64,000 bases of DNA, from positions 372,001 through 436,000 of the forward strand of contig JACEFZ010002092.1 in NCBI GenBank assembly GCA_014155875.1. Reading direction: 5' to 3'. The stretch is from Cepaea nemoralis (taxonomy: Eukaryota; Mollusca; Gastropoda; Stylommatophora; Helicidae). The translations under genes were made by a program, and so were the position numbers. Under the pieces are notes generated by a model. It was given only the letters and a program-made list of their open reading frames with translations, was not told the origin of the DNA and did not search any database. Below, piece after piece: positions 21,291-33,900 of this stretch. Positions within the stretch are counted from its first letter, which is position 1. Every line of letters starts with the position of its first letter.

Positions 21291-22950
21291 AGCTTTCACA
21301 TTCATCATAGATGAAGACTGCAGCATTACACCAAGTCTCCTTCTCAACTCTGTAGCCTCTGAGTGGTATGAGTGGGAAGATTAGACACTTCAAAGTCACA
21401 TGGTAGCCTATATACAGTAATCCACTCAAGAGGCTTACCATTTGTATTTTACTGTGTGATGATTTGGTAGCTGCCCACCTGGCAGTGATCTTCTTTGTGG
21501 TTTCTGCAGCAGCCTTAGATAGCTGGGATGGTGTTGCATTGTGTAATTCCATTCATGCTGTGATGAAGTCACCAGAATGTCAAAAGAGATTTTTCAGAGG
21601 TCTTATTTCACCACTCTGGATGCTGGCAATGAACTCTGGGGCCAGGTCCTTCATGTCAAGGTCTGATAAATTATCATCATAATGAATGCCGCCAGGGCTA
21701 GGGGCAGTGTTGCAGGATCTCCTTAGTGTTGCCTGAACAACTTTCTTTATAACACTGTCTCTTTATCCAATAGTAGCTACGGAGTTCGTGCTTTGTGTGA
21801 CGCTTACCGCGCTGCGGAAAGAGACTGAGCCATATGGGATAAAACCCGGTGCAATGAAGTCGACCCTGCCGACTTTTAAGCCACTTTTTTTAAGCCAATA
21901 GTGGCTATGTGGTGAAGGGGATCTACACCCATGTACAGCTCTGAGATGACACATTGAATTGCCAGTCTTGCTGTCTTACCCTCTAGTTTGTCTCCTCTAT
22001 GTAGTGTTTAAGAAAAGCTTACATCTTGTTCTCATTTCCAATTCCAATTTTCAAAAACAAAAATTCCAATCTCGGTCTCTTTCAACCTGCTTCTTCAGCG
22101 TTGGTTAGAGTGGTTTGTGTGTATTGACACTTGTTCTCATCTGTCTTCTGCCATATTTGTGGTCTGTGCTTTGAGAATCTGGGATGGTGTTGCATTTCAT
22201 TCATGCTGTAATGAAGTCACCAGAATGCCAGAAGAGATTTTTCAGAGGTCATCTTTCTTGTCCTTGTCCGGGCTTGCTTGATATTTAAAGTGCACTGTCT
22301 TCTCCCCCTTGTCATATTTCAAGGTGTTTACATTGTTAGGTTGTGAGTGGTTATCATTCATAACTTTCTGCCACATTTTGACAACTTGTATTTTTCTCAC
22401 CCACACTTTGACAACTTATCTTTTGCTCAGCCACACTTAAGAATTGCTATTCCACCATGGTGGCTGTGTCAAACGAATCTACCTATTGTCCAGAGCTGTC
22501 TTCCTTCTGTCCGTGACTTTACTGATGAGGTGCTGCACAGGCAGTCATTACTCCGCCAGGGTATCCCAGCACACTCCACATGTACAGTGGAACCACAGAA
22601 GGAGACACCAAGGCAAGATCAGTGACACTATCTGAATCACCAGGTTGACATGTCAGCCTCATTGCTCTCTTGTCGTTGATACATATTAGTCACCAGCACT
22701 TCTTGTCTCCACCCCCTTTTGTCACCACAGAAGACAATATTTCTCTCTTCTTCACCAAATAGGCTGTGCCACAGCTGCACACCTCTTTCCTGTTGCACGC
22801 CTACAATTGTCTCTCACTACTGACACTGGGGTGTACATTTTGACCACATGCAATTTTAAGGCATCAACATTCCACTTAAACATGAGGAACTGAAGAAGAA
22901 GGAATTTACATTTAGTTTGTATTTGCCTATTTGTGGGCATCTTTTATATG
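21291..22950. other. intron 1 sequence with two internal repeats
   Basis: An ~85-bp block (TGGGATGGTGTTGCATT, ATGAAGTCACCAGAATG, AGAGATTTTTCAGAGGTC) occurs at about 21518-21602 and again at 22175-22250. The 21808-21875 stretch (GCTGCGGAAAGAGACTGAGC, CATATGGGATAAAACC) matches 17090-17165. Otherwise nothing recognised. Minus-strand frames just above 21290 may belong to the neighbouring LINE. Confidence 0.55.
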
Positions 22951-22954
22951 TATC

Positions 22955-24220
22955 ATTGTCTGACTAAAAACATCTCTGATGGTGTGTATCATCTCTGTCT
23001 GATGTATATCTTTTATAATGTGGACAGTTGTGTATTTCAAGTCTATCCTTGATTATATGTGAAGTTCTGTGTCTGATAGTGTCCATAATGTGGGTCTTTG
23101 ATAATATGTGCAGTTCTCTGATGTATATCTTTGATAGTCTATGTAGTTCTTTCTCTTAGATTTGTTAATAATGTGTTCATTTATTTGTCTAATAATAGCT
23201 ATCTTTGTAAATATGTGCATTTGTATAATGTATTCGGTTTGAAAAGTATCTTTAATGGGGTGTTTTATACATATTTTTGATAGTGTGTGCAGTTCTCTCT
23301 ATACATATTTTTGATAGTGTGTACAATTCTCTCTATTATGTGTATCTTTAGTAATGTGTACAGTTCCCTGTATGATAGTGTATGTCCATGATGTGTACAG
23401 TTTTGTCTGATAATGTGTATCTTTGGTATTGTGTATAGTTCTCCAAATGATAGTGTGTATCTTTGGCATGTACAGTTCTTTGTCTGATAATGTGTATCTA
23501 TGGTCATGTGTAATGTTCTCTGTTTGATGTGTCTTTGATAAATTTACAGTTCTATGTGTGATGTGCATCTTTGATCACACGTGCATTTTTCTGTTTAATG
23601 TGTATTTGATAAGTTTACAGTTATGTCTGAGTTTCTGTCTGATAATGTGTATCTTTATTAATGTTAACATTTCTCTATCTGATTATGTGTATCTTTTAAT
23701 AATGTATATCTTTGTCTGTTAATATTTACAGTTCCATGTCTGATGTGTATCCTTGGTAATGTGTATAGTTCTGTGTTGTATATTGTGTACACTTCTCTGC
23801 TTGATGAGCTCTTTGATAATGTGAGCAGCTCTAAGTCTGATAATGTGTATCTTATTAATGGGAACATTTCTCTGTCTGATTATGTGTATCTTTGATAATG
23901 TATACAGTTCTGTCTCATGTATATCTTTGGTGATATGTATTTGATCAGTATCTGACAGTGTATAACTGATAGTGTATTATAAGTCTCTTATGGTTATCTT
24001 TGAAAATGTATGTCTTTCTTTGTCTACTCATGAATTCTTGTCTATTTGACAACATGCACCTTTATCTAATAAATGATCATGTTGTCAAATGATAATGTAC
24101 ATCATTAATAATAAAAATATGTTTGAATTTGTTAGGATTGCATAACTAACACGTGAACATTTATAACTGATGTGTGAAACCCCCATAGTTGATGTGTGAA
24201 AACATCTTGTAACTGATGTG
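22955..24220. repeat. strongly diverged minisatellite
   Basis: Loose repetition of 'CTGATAATGTGTATCTTTGA', 'TAATGTGTACAGTTCT' and 'CTCTGTCTGATG' words at roughly 35-60 bp intervals over 1.2 kb. Minus-strand frames with recurring HYQ/RYTLS words are products of this repetition. Confidence 0.8.
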
Positions 24221-24471
24221 TGAAAATCATACTGGACACTAACTGTTGAAGCAGTGCATGCTCATTTGCCTATCTGCATGTGATGGCAAACGGTTTTCAT
24301 TTCCATTGGAATCATGTTGGAAGCAGCTTTAAGTATCCATTGAAGAGTGTGGTCAAGGAGAATGGATGGAGTGTCCACCATCTGTTCCATGTGAGATATA
24401 TTTGAAACTTCATTAGTCACCTGGTCTTTTCATGCATTCATATCTACACATTGTCTGTTTTTGCTCTCTCT

Positions 24472-24502
24472 CTATCTCCCCCCCCCCCCCCCCCTGCTCT
24501 CT

Positions 24503-24598
<96 letters not shown>

Positions 24599-24600
24599 TA
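24472..24600. repeat. poly(C) plus (CT)n microsatellite
   Basis: A C run at 24479-24494 followed by near-perfect CT dinucleotides to 24595. Confidence 0.97.
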
Positions 24601-24719
24601 TTTTTCTGCATGCTTGCTCATACACTCTCAATCTCTTTTTTACATCTTCTTCACTTTGTCTTTCCCCCCTCTCTTTGTCGCTTCCTCCCTCTCACTCACA
24701 CATATCCTAGCACCCTTCT

Positions 24720-25270
24720 TACCTCTTTTTTTTTTTTGTGTGTAATTGATTTCACAATGTTTTGATGCTTGAATACCACGTTTTCACTACCCAGATTACT
24801 TTTCACAAAATTTTTCGCTACTCAAAATTACTTTCCACATGTTTCGCAGGTCAAAACTATTTTTCCTGTGACACATTTCTCTGATTTTGTTGTGGTTGAT
24901 ACTGTTTTTCAATAAAAGTAATAATTATGTTGCTATCTTGTGCTGAAGTCATTTACATTCGGTACCCTTGTTCCATAAGTGAAACACATTCCTGCAAGTT
25001 AAAACATTAATGTTGGTAATGGGACACTCACTCAGCCTATTATCTTCATGCAGTCATACTACATAATGGAAGCAGTTAGTGCTGTTTTACCATATCATTC
25101 TGATAACTAGCCTCTTATGCCTTTGTCAGCGTAACATCTTAACCATTACACCAACACGCCCACTGATTAAATGATTTAATGAAGTATTTATGAAAGGTGC
25201 TGTCTCAAATCTGAGTCAGCATTACCATCATTATTATCCTTGATCTGTGTGTCTGGAGTAGTTTTCAAAT
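24720..25270. other. intron 1 sequence, no feature recognised
   Basis: AT-rich, with a T run at 24725-24737. No family recognised. Confidence 0.6.
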
Positions 25271-25429
25271 CAAATGTTCTCAGTTAATCACTTTCGTTGT
25301 AGTTCAGCAGCTGTGCATCTTTGTATTTGGGTTTTAAATTTTGAGATATATTTCTAAACATCCTTTCATCTGTATATTTTTCTAAATCATCACTTTTGTC
25401 TTTTCTTTCATTTGTCCCAAAAAGAATCT

Positions 25430-25490
25430 TGAGACAGTAATTGTTGTATATTCCTCTGTATAGTTTATTATATAATGCAATAATTGTATG
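25430..25490. repeat. isolated diverged monomer of the 36/40-bp satellite
   Basis: The stretch GACAGTAATTGTTGTATATT followed by CCTCTGTATAGTTTATTATA reproduces the order of the big array (GACAGTAACTGTTGTG, TCTCTGTATAGTTTATCATA). It lies 2.5 kb before the array. On the minus strand the overlapping frame 25284-25523 contains YNKLYRGIYNNYCL, echoing the array-derived YDKLYREADNSYCL. It may be an ancestral or dispersed unit. Confidence 0.7.
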
Positions 25491-25599
25491 TATGACACAT
25501 TGCTCGCCTATAAACTGATTCATAAGTATTGATTGGCAGTCTTAAAAGTAGAAGAAAGAAGTAGAGACTAGTGATTAGAATCCTGGTCTGTGTAGTCAC

Positions 25600-25845
25600 A
25601 GTGAAATAAATGCAATGTTTCATTATGGAACAGCAGATGCTAGCTCACTTGCCATGTGGTCGTGAGTTTAAATTTGCATTCAGGCTGAATGTTAAAATTT
25701 ATCTGGACTCCCAGATTGACCCCGCGTAAAATTGGTACCAGAAAATTTTTTGGAAGTAAAAGCAACCAGCATGATATTGCTGACATCACTCCTCGACTGC
25801 CCATTGGTCTGTACAAATATGTGAAGTTGAATGAAGACTGTCATG
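25600..25845 (+). mobile_element. SINE family C copy
   Basis: Head with GAACAGCAGATGCTAGCTC, then the family body: GATTGACCCCGCGTAAAATT, GGTACCAGAAAATTTTTTGG, AGCAACCAGCATGATATTG, TGCCCATTGGTCTGTA. Diverged. Confidence 0.65.
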
Positions 25846-26159
25846 GGTGATGAATTGGATTAAAGTGAGGAAGAGTCATCTGAGTCCAGTGGCAAGACAA
25901 GTCAAGATGACTGGAGATGAATACAGGTGCAGTGGATGACCAGGGCGCTCTACATGCCTTGCCGTGCTCATTACGTTTCACAACGCTTTGCAGGTAAACA
26001 CCGTCTTGCCCGTTGAACTTCTGCGCAGTCTACCGAATCCTGTCTTCACATGCTGGGTAGGCATACCCTAGTTCACCGATTGGTTTGACGCCGAATCGGT
26101 TACCCCTGCCTGTCATAGCCATTGTCCAAGGGGTGGCTGCTGTTGCATGCTGACAGCTA

Positions 26160-27597
26160 ATAGGAGCCACAGGCGTGAGCCGGATGCCAGGCTTGGACCA
26201 GTTGGAAATGGGCCCTGAAAAGGGCCTGACATCCCAGACCCCACTAATGATACTTACTGACTTACCAACCATAGTGGAAATTAACAAAGCCATCCATCAA
26301 CTTTCCAGCGGTAAGGTGCCTGGTCCTGACTCAATCCCTACAGAGATCTACAAAGCAGATTGACCGGTTCTAATAGAGCAGCTTCACCAAGCCTTTACAA
26401 ACATATGGGTGAACGAGACCATGCCACAAGATTTTAAGGACTTGTTAATAATCCACCTTTACAAACGTAAAGGAAACCGCCAATCCTGTGACAACCACTG
26501 AAGCATCTCCTTGCCCTCAATTACAGGGAAGATACTTGCCAGAATTTTTCTCAATCGCCTCACAGTCCATCTCAACCTAGGTCTTCTTCCTGAGAATTCC
26601 AGCGACACCGTCATAGAACTCCTGTTTGCTGACGATTGCGCTCTATATACCAACTCAGAGGCAGACATGCAACACAACTTTTCAGCTTTCTCATATGCCT
26701 GTGCCAACTTTGGGCTCAATATCAACTTGGAGAAGACTAGTTATGTACCAGCCAGCTCCATGGATTAATCACACCGAGCCATATATCACAGTGAATGGTC
26801 ATAGACTAAGTGTTGTGGACAAATTCACCTATCTTGGCAGCAGTATGTTACAAGCTGCCACGATTGATAACGAAGTGAATGTGAATCTCCAAGGCCAGAG
26901 TGGCCTTTGGCAGACTACAAAAATGTCTGGGACAGAAATGGAATAAGCCTGCAAATAAAGCTGAAAGTCTACAAAGAAGTTGTATTATTTACACTGCTAT
27001 ATACTTGTGAAACCTGGACTGTTTAGGAAATTAAACCACTTCCACACAGTCTACCTTAGAAAGCTATTAAAGATTAAATGGCAAGACAAGATCCCAGACA
27101 CTGAAGCCCTAGAAAGAGCATCCATGCCCAGTATCCACACTCTACTAATAAAAAAATCAGATTCGCTTGGCTGGTCCCTTGACTCGCGTGCCAGATCACA
27201 GGTTCCCTGAACAAATGTTTTACAGCTGCGCTGTAGTAACACTCCCAAGGTGGTCAGAGGAAAGGCTTTAAAATCACTTGGAAGATCTCACTGAAAGCTT
27301 TTGGAATTAATCACAACACTTGGGAGACTGCTGCCAAAGACCGAAATTCGTGGCTTACATCATTACTCAAGGGTGAAGTCATTTGTGAAGCAGACAGGAC
27401 TGCAAGAGCTGTGGAAAAAAAAGGCTGGACAGAAAAAAACAACTGCAGGAGATCCTCCTCCTGGAACGTCAAGCATTCTTTGCCCACATTGTCAAAGAAC
27501 ATTTCAAGCCAAAATAGGCCTTACCAGCTATCTTAGAATTCAGGGCTCCAAACTTTCAACCCCACTGGATGAAATGAATGGTCATCATCATTCTTGA
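26160..27597 (+). pseudogene. LINE remnant with deleted RT core and C-terminal zinc finger
   Basis: In order: LPTIVEINKAIHQLSSGKVP (entry to RT, with GKVPGPDSIPTEIYK), LIIHLYKRKGN, SLPSITGKILARIFLNRL, then directly ELLFADDCALYTNS (catalytic FADD), [26 protein letters not shown]. After 27060 come LRKLLKIKWQDKIPD and an end domain with CPHCQRTFQAKIGLTSYLR, a C2-type zinc finger typical of some LINE C-termini. Roughly 150-170 residues between LLPENS and ELLFADD, including the first catalytic Asp, are missing. The endonuclease is absent. Confidence 0.85.
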
Positions 27598-27742
27598 TGG
27601 ACAAACATCACAAATATGTGACTAGCACCATACATTAAATATGCCCCAAGTTATGTCAATAGTGTCCTTTATATTTACTTTTTATGTTTTCTTATCAAGT
27701 CTCTTTTTGTTCTTTCTTCAAAATCTCCACCTCCCTCTTTTT

Positions 27743-27800
27743 TCACCCCCCCCCCCCCCTCTCTCTCTCTCTCTTTCTCTCCCCCTTTCTCTCATACACA
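27743..27800. repeat. poly(C) plus (CT)n microsatellite
   Basis: C run at 27747-27759 followed by CT dinucleotides, close to the 3' end of a LINE remnant. Confidence 0.95.
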
Positions 27801-27994
27801 CATAGAATACTCTCTACACTCCTCACTGCAGGGATCTTTTGATCCCAGCTTGTTCTGTCTTGGCTGCCTGCATTGTATTGAACATATGTAATGGGACAGT
27901 CACTCAGCTTTTGTAACCAACATAAATAGTTATTATATTTGTATTATTTACTGCATGGTCAGTATTGTAAGATCCTCTATGTAGATGATTGGAG

Positions 27995-30900
27995 ACAATA
28001 ACTGCAGTAAGTTTCCCTGTATAGTTTATCATAGACAGTAACTGTTGTGTCTCTGTATAGTTTATCATAGACAGTAACTATTGTGTCTCTGTATAGTTTA
28101 TCATAGACAGTAACTATTGTGTCTCTATATAGTTTATCATAGACAGTAACTATTGTGTCTCTGTATAGTTTATCATAGACAGTAACTGTTGTCAGCTTCT
28201 CTGTATAGTTTATCAAAGACAGTAACTGTTGTCAGCTTCTCTGTATAGTTTATCATAGAAAGTAACTGTTGTGTCTCTGTATAGTTTATCATAGACAGTA
28301 ACTGTTGTGTCTTTGTATAGTTTATCATAGACAGTAACTGTTGTTAGCTTCTCTGTATAGTTTATCATAGACAGTAACTGCAGTCAGCTTCTCTGTATAG
28401 TTTATCATAGGCAGTAACTGTTGTCAGCTTCTCTATATAGTTTATCATAGACAGTAACTGCAGTCAGCTTCTCTGTATAGTTTATCATAGACAGTAACTT
28501 TTGTGTCTCTGTATAGTTTATCATAGACAGTAACTTTTGTGTCTCTGTATAGTTTATCATAGACAGTAACTTTTGTGTCTCTGTATAGTTTATCATAGAC
28601 AGTAACTGTTGTCAGCTTCTCTGTATAGTTTATCATAGACAGTAACTGTTGTCAGCTTCTCTGTATAGTTTATCATAGACAGTAACTTTTGTGTCTCTGT
28701 ATAGTTTATCATAGACAGTAACTGCAGTCTTCTTCTCTGTATAGTTTATCATAGACAGTAACTTTTGTGTCTCTGTATAATTTATCATAGACAGTAACTG
28801 TTGTATCTCTGTATAGTTTATCATAGACAGTAACTATTGTGTCTCTGTATAGTTTATCATAGACAGTAACTGCAGTCAGCTTCTCTGTATAGTTTATCAT
28901 AGACAGTAACTGTTGTTAGCTTCTCTGTATAGTTTATCATAGACAGTAACTGCAGTCAGCTTCTCTGTATAGTTTATCATAGACAGTAACTGTTGTCAGC
29001 TTCTCTGTATAGTTTATCATAGACAGTAACTGCAGTCAGCTTCTCTGTATAGTTTATCATAGACAGTAACTTGTGTGTCTCTGTATAGTTTATCATAGAC
29101 AGTAACTTGTGTGTCTCTGTATAGTTTATCATAGACAGTAACTGTTGTGTCTCTGTATAGTTTATCATAGACAGTAACTGTTGTGTCTCTGTATAGTTTA
29201 TCATAGACAGTAACTGTTGTGTCTCTGTATAGTTTATCATAGACAGTAACTGTTGTGTCTCTGTATAGATTATCATAGACAGTAACTGTTGTGTCTCTGT
29301 ATGGTTTATCATAGACAGTAACTGCAGTGTCTCTGTATAGTTTATCATAGACAGTAAATGTAGTGTCTCTGTATAGTTTATCATAGACAGTAACTGTTGT
29401 GTCTCTGTATAGTTTATCATAGACAGTAACTGTTGTGTCTCTGTATAGTTTATCATAGACAGTAACTGCAGTCAGCTTCTCTGTATAGTTTATCATAGAC
29501 AGTAAATGTAGTGTCTCTGTATAGTTTATCATAAACAGTAACTGTTGTGTCTCTGTACAGTTTATCATAGACTGTAACTGCAGTCAGCTTCTCTGTATAG
29601 TTTATCATAGACAGTAAGTGTTGTGTCTTTGTATAGTTTATCATAGACAGTAACTGTTGTCAGCTTCTCTGTATAGTTTATCATAGACAGTAACTGCAGT
29701 CAGCTTCTCTGTATAGTTTATCATAGACAGTATCTGTTGTGTCTCTGTATAGTTTATCATAGACAGTAACTGTTGTGTCTCTGTATAGTTTATCATAGAC
29801 AGTAACTGTTGTGTCTCTGTATAGTTTATCATAGATAGTAACTGTTGTGTCTCTGTATAGTTTATCATAGACAGTAACTGCAGTCAGCTTCTCTGTATAG
29901 TTTATCATAGACAGTAACTATTGTGTGTCTGTATAGTTTATCATAGACAGTAACTGTTGTGTCTCTGTATAGTTTATCATAGACAGTAACTGTTGTGTCT
30001 CTGTATAGTTTATCATAGACAGTAACTGCAGTGTCTCTGTATAGTTTATCATGGACAGTAACTGTTATGTCTCTGTATAGTTTATCATAGACAGTAACTG
30101 TTGTGTCTCTGTATAGTTTATCATAGACAGTAACTGTTGTGTCTCTGTAAAGTTTATAATAGACAGTAAATGTTGTGTCTCTGTATAGGTTATCATAGAC
30201 AGTACCTGTTGTGTCTCTGTATAGTTTATCATAGACAGTAACTGTTGTGTCTCTGTATAGTTTATCATAGACAGTAACTGTTGTGTCTCTGTAAAGTTTA
30301 TCATAGACAGTAACTGCAGTCAGCTTCTCTGTATAGTTTATCATAGACAGTAAATGTAGTGTCTCTGTATAGTTTATCATAGACAGTAACTGTAGTGTCT
30401 CTGTATAGTTTATCATAGACAGTAACTGTTGTGTCTCTGTATAGTTTATCATAGACAGTAACTGTTGTGTCTCTGTATAGTTTATCATAGACAGTAACTG
30501 CAGTCAGCTTTTCTGTATAGTTTATCATAGACAGTAAATGTAGTGTCTCTGTATAGTTTATCATAGACAGTAACTGTTGTGCCTCTGTATAGTTTATCAT
30601 AGACAGTAACTGCAGTCAGCTTCTCTGTATAGTTTATCATAGACAGTAACTGTTGTGTCTTTGTATAGTTTATCATAGACAGTAACTGTTGTCAGCTTCT
30701 CTGTATAGTTTATCATAGACAGTAACTGTTGTGTCTCGGTATAGTTTATCATAGACAGTAACTGCAGTCAGTTTTTCTGTATAGTTTATCATAGACAGTA
30801 ACTGTTGTGTCTCTGTATAGTTTATCATAGACAGTAACTGCAGTCAGCTTCTCTGTATAGTTTACCATAGACAGTAACTGTTGTCAGCTTCTCTGTATAA

Positions 30901-33900
30901 TTTATCATAGACAGTAACTGTTGTGTCTCTGTATAGTTTATCATAGACAGTAACTGTAGTGTCTCTGTATAGTTTATCATAGACAGTAACTGTAGTGTCT
31001 CTATATAGTTTATCATAGACAGCAACTGTTGTGTCTCTATAGTTTATCATAGACAGTAACTGTTGTCAGCTTCTCTGTATAGTTTATCATAGACAGTAAC
31101 TGTAGTGTCTCTGTATAGTTTATCATAGACAGTAACTGTTGTATCTCTGTATAGTTTATCATAGACAGTAACTGTAGTGTCTCTGTATAGTTTATCATAG
31201 ACAGTAACTATTGTGTCTCTGTATAGTTTATCATAGACAGTAACTGCAGTCAGCTTCTCTGTATAGTTTATCATAGACAGTAACTGTTGTTAGCTTCTCT
31301 GTATAGTTTATCATAGACAGTAACTGCAGTCAGCTTCTCTGTATAGTTTATCATAGACAGTAACTGTTGTCAGCTTCTCTGTATAGTTTATCATAGACAG
31401 TAACTGCAGTCAGCTTCTCTGTATAGTTTATCATAGACAGTAACTTGTGTGTCTCTGTATAGTTTATCATAGACAGTAACTTGTGTGTCTCTGTATAGTT
31501 TATCATAGACAGTAACTGTTGTGTCTCTGTATAGTTTATCATAGACAGTAACTGTTGTGTCTCTGTATAGTTTATCATAGACAGTAACTGTTGTGTCTCT
31601 GTATAGTTTATCATAGACAGTAACTGTTGTGTCTCTGTATAGATTATCATAGACAGTAACTGTTGTGTCTCTGTATGGTTTATCATAGACAGTAACTGCA
31701 GTGTCTCTGTATAGTTTATCATAGACAGTAAATGTAGTGTCTCTGTATAGTTTATCATAGACAGTAACTGTTGTGTCTCTGTATAGTTTATCATAGACAG
31801 TAACTGTTGTGTCTCTGTATAGTTTATCATAGACAGTAACTGCAGTCAGCTTCTCTGTATAGTTTATCATAGACAGTAAATGTAGTGTCTCTGTATAGTT
31901 TATCATAAACAGTAACTGTTGTGTCTCTGTACAGTTTATCATAGACAGTAACTGCAGTCAGCTTCTCTGTATAGTTTATCATAGACAGTAAGTGTTGTGT
32001 CTTTGTATAGTTTATCATAGACAGTAACTGTTGTCAGCTTCTCTGTATAGTTTATCATAGACAGTAACTGCAGTCAGCTTCTCTGTATAGTTTATCATAG
32101 ACAGTAACTGTTGTGTCTCTGTATAGTTTATCATAGACAGTAACTGTTGTGTCTCTGTATAGTTTATCATAGACAGTAACTGTTGTGTCTCTGTATAGTT
32201 TATCATAGATAGTAACTGTTGTGTCTCTGTATAGTTTATCATAGACAGTAACTGTTGTCAGCTTCTCTGTATAGTTTATCATAGACAGTAACTGTTGTGT
32301 CTCTGTATAGTTTATCATAGACAGTAACTGTTGTGTCTCTGTATAGTTTATCATAGACAGTAACTGTTGTGTCTCTGTATAGTTTATCATAGACAGTAAC
32401 TGCAGTGTCTCTGTATAGTTTATCATGGACAGTAACTGTTATGTCTCTGTATAGTTTATCATAGACAGTAACTGTTGTGTCTCTGTATAGTTTATCATAG
32501 ACAGTAACTGTTGTGTCTCTGTAAAGTTTATAATAGACAGTAAATGTTGTGTCTCTGTATAGGTTATCATAGACAGTACCTGTTGTGTCTCTGTATAGTT
32601 TATCATAGACAGTAACTGTTGTGTCTCTGTATAGTTTATCATAGACAGTAACTGTTGTGTCTCTGTATAGTTTATCATAGACAGTAACTGCAGTCAGCTT
32701 TTCTGTATAGTTTATCATAGACAGTAAATGTAGTGTCTCTGTATAGTTTATCATAGACAGTAACTGTTGTGCCTCTGTATAGTTTATCATAGACAGTAAC
32801 TGCAGTCAGCTTCTCTGTATAGTTTATCATAGACAGTAACTGTTGTGTCTTTGTATAGTTTATCATAGACAGTAACTGTTGTCAGCTTCTCTGTATAGTT
32901 TATCATAGACAGTAACTGTTGTGTCTCTGTATAGTTTATCATAGACAGTAACTGCAGTCAGTTTTTCTGTATAGTTTATCATAGACAGTAACTGTTGTGT
33001 CTCTGTATAGTTTATCATAGACAGTAACTGCAGTCAGCTTCTCTGTATAGTTTACCATAGACAGTAACTGTTGTCAGCTTCTCTGTATAATTTATCATAG
33101 ACAGTAACTGTTGTGTCTCTGTATAGTTTATCATAGACAGTAACTGTAGTGTCTCTGTATAGTTTATCATAGACAGTAACTGTAGTGTCTCTATATAGTT
33201 TATCATAGACAGCAACTGTTGTGTCTCTGTATAGTTTATCATAGACAGTAACTGTTGTCAGCTTCTCTGTATAGTTTATCATAGACAGTAACTGTAGTGT
33301 CTCTGTATAGTTTATCATAGACAGTAACTGTTGTATCTCTGTATAGTTTATCATAGACAGTAACTGTAGTGTCTCTGTATAGTTTATCATAGACAGTAAC
33401 TGTTGTGTCTCTGTATAGTTTATCATAGACAGTAACTGTTGTGTCTCTGTATAGTTTATCATAGACAGTAACTGTTGTGTCTCTGTATAGTTTATCATAG
33501 ACAGTAACTGTTGTGTCTCTGTATGGTGTATCATAGACAGTAACTGCAGTGTCTCTGTATAGTTTATCATAGACAGTAAATGTAGTGTCTCTGTATAGTT
33601 TATCATAGACAGTAACTGTTGTGTCTCTGTATAGTTTATCATAGACAGTAAATGTAGTGTCTCAGTATAATTTATCATAGACAGTAACTGTTGTGTCTCT
33701 GTATAGTTTATCATAGACAGTAACTGCAGTCAGCTTCTCTGTATAGTTTATCATAGACAGTAAGTGTTGTGTCTTTGTATAGTTTATCATAGACAGTAAC
33801 TGTTTTCAGCTTCTCTGTATAGTTTATCATAGACAGTAACTGTTGACAGCTTCTCTGTATAGTTTATCATAGACAGTTGTCTCTGTATAGTTTATCATAG

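Noticed and set aside
24432..24765. Open frames rich in Ser and Leu
   Set aside because: Translation of a (CT)n microsatellite.
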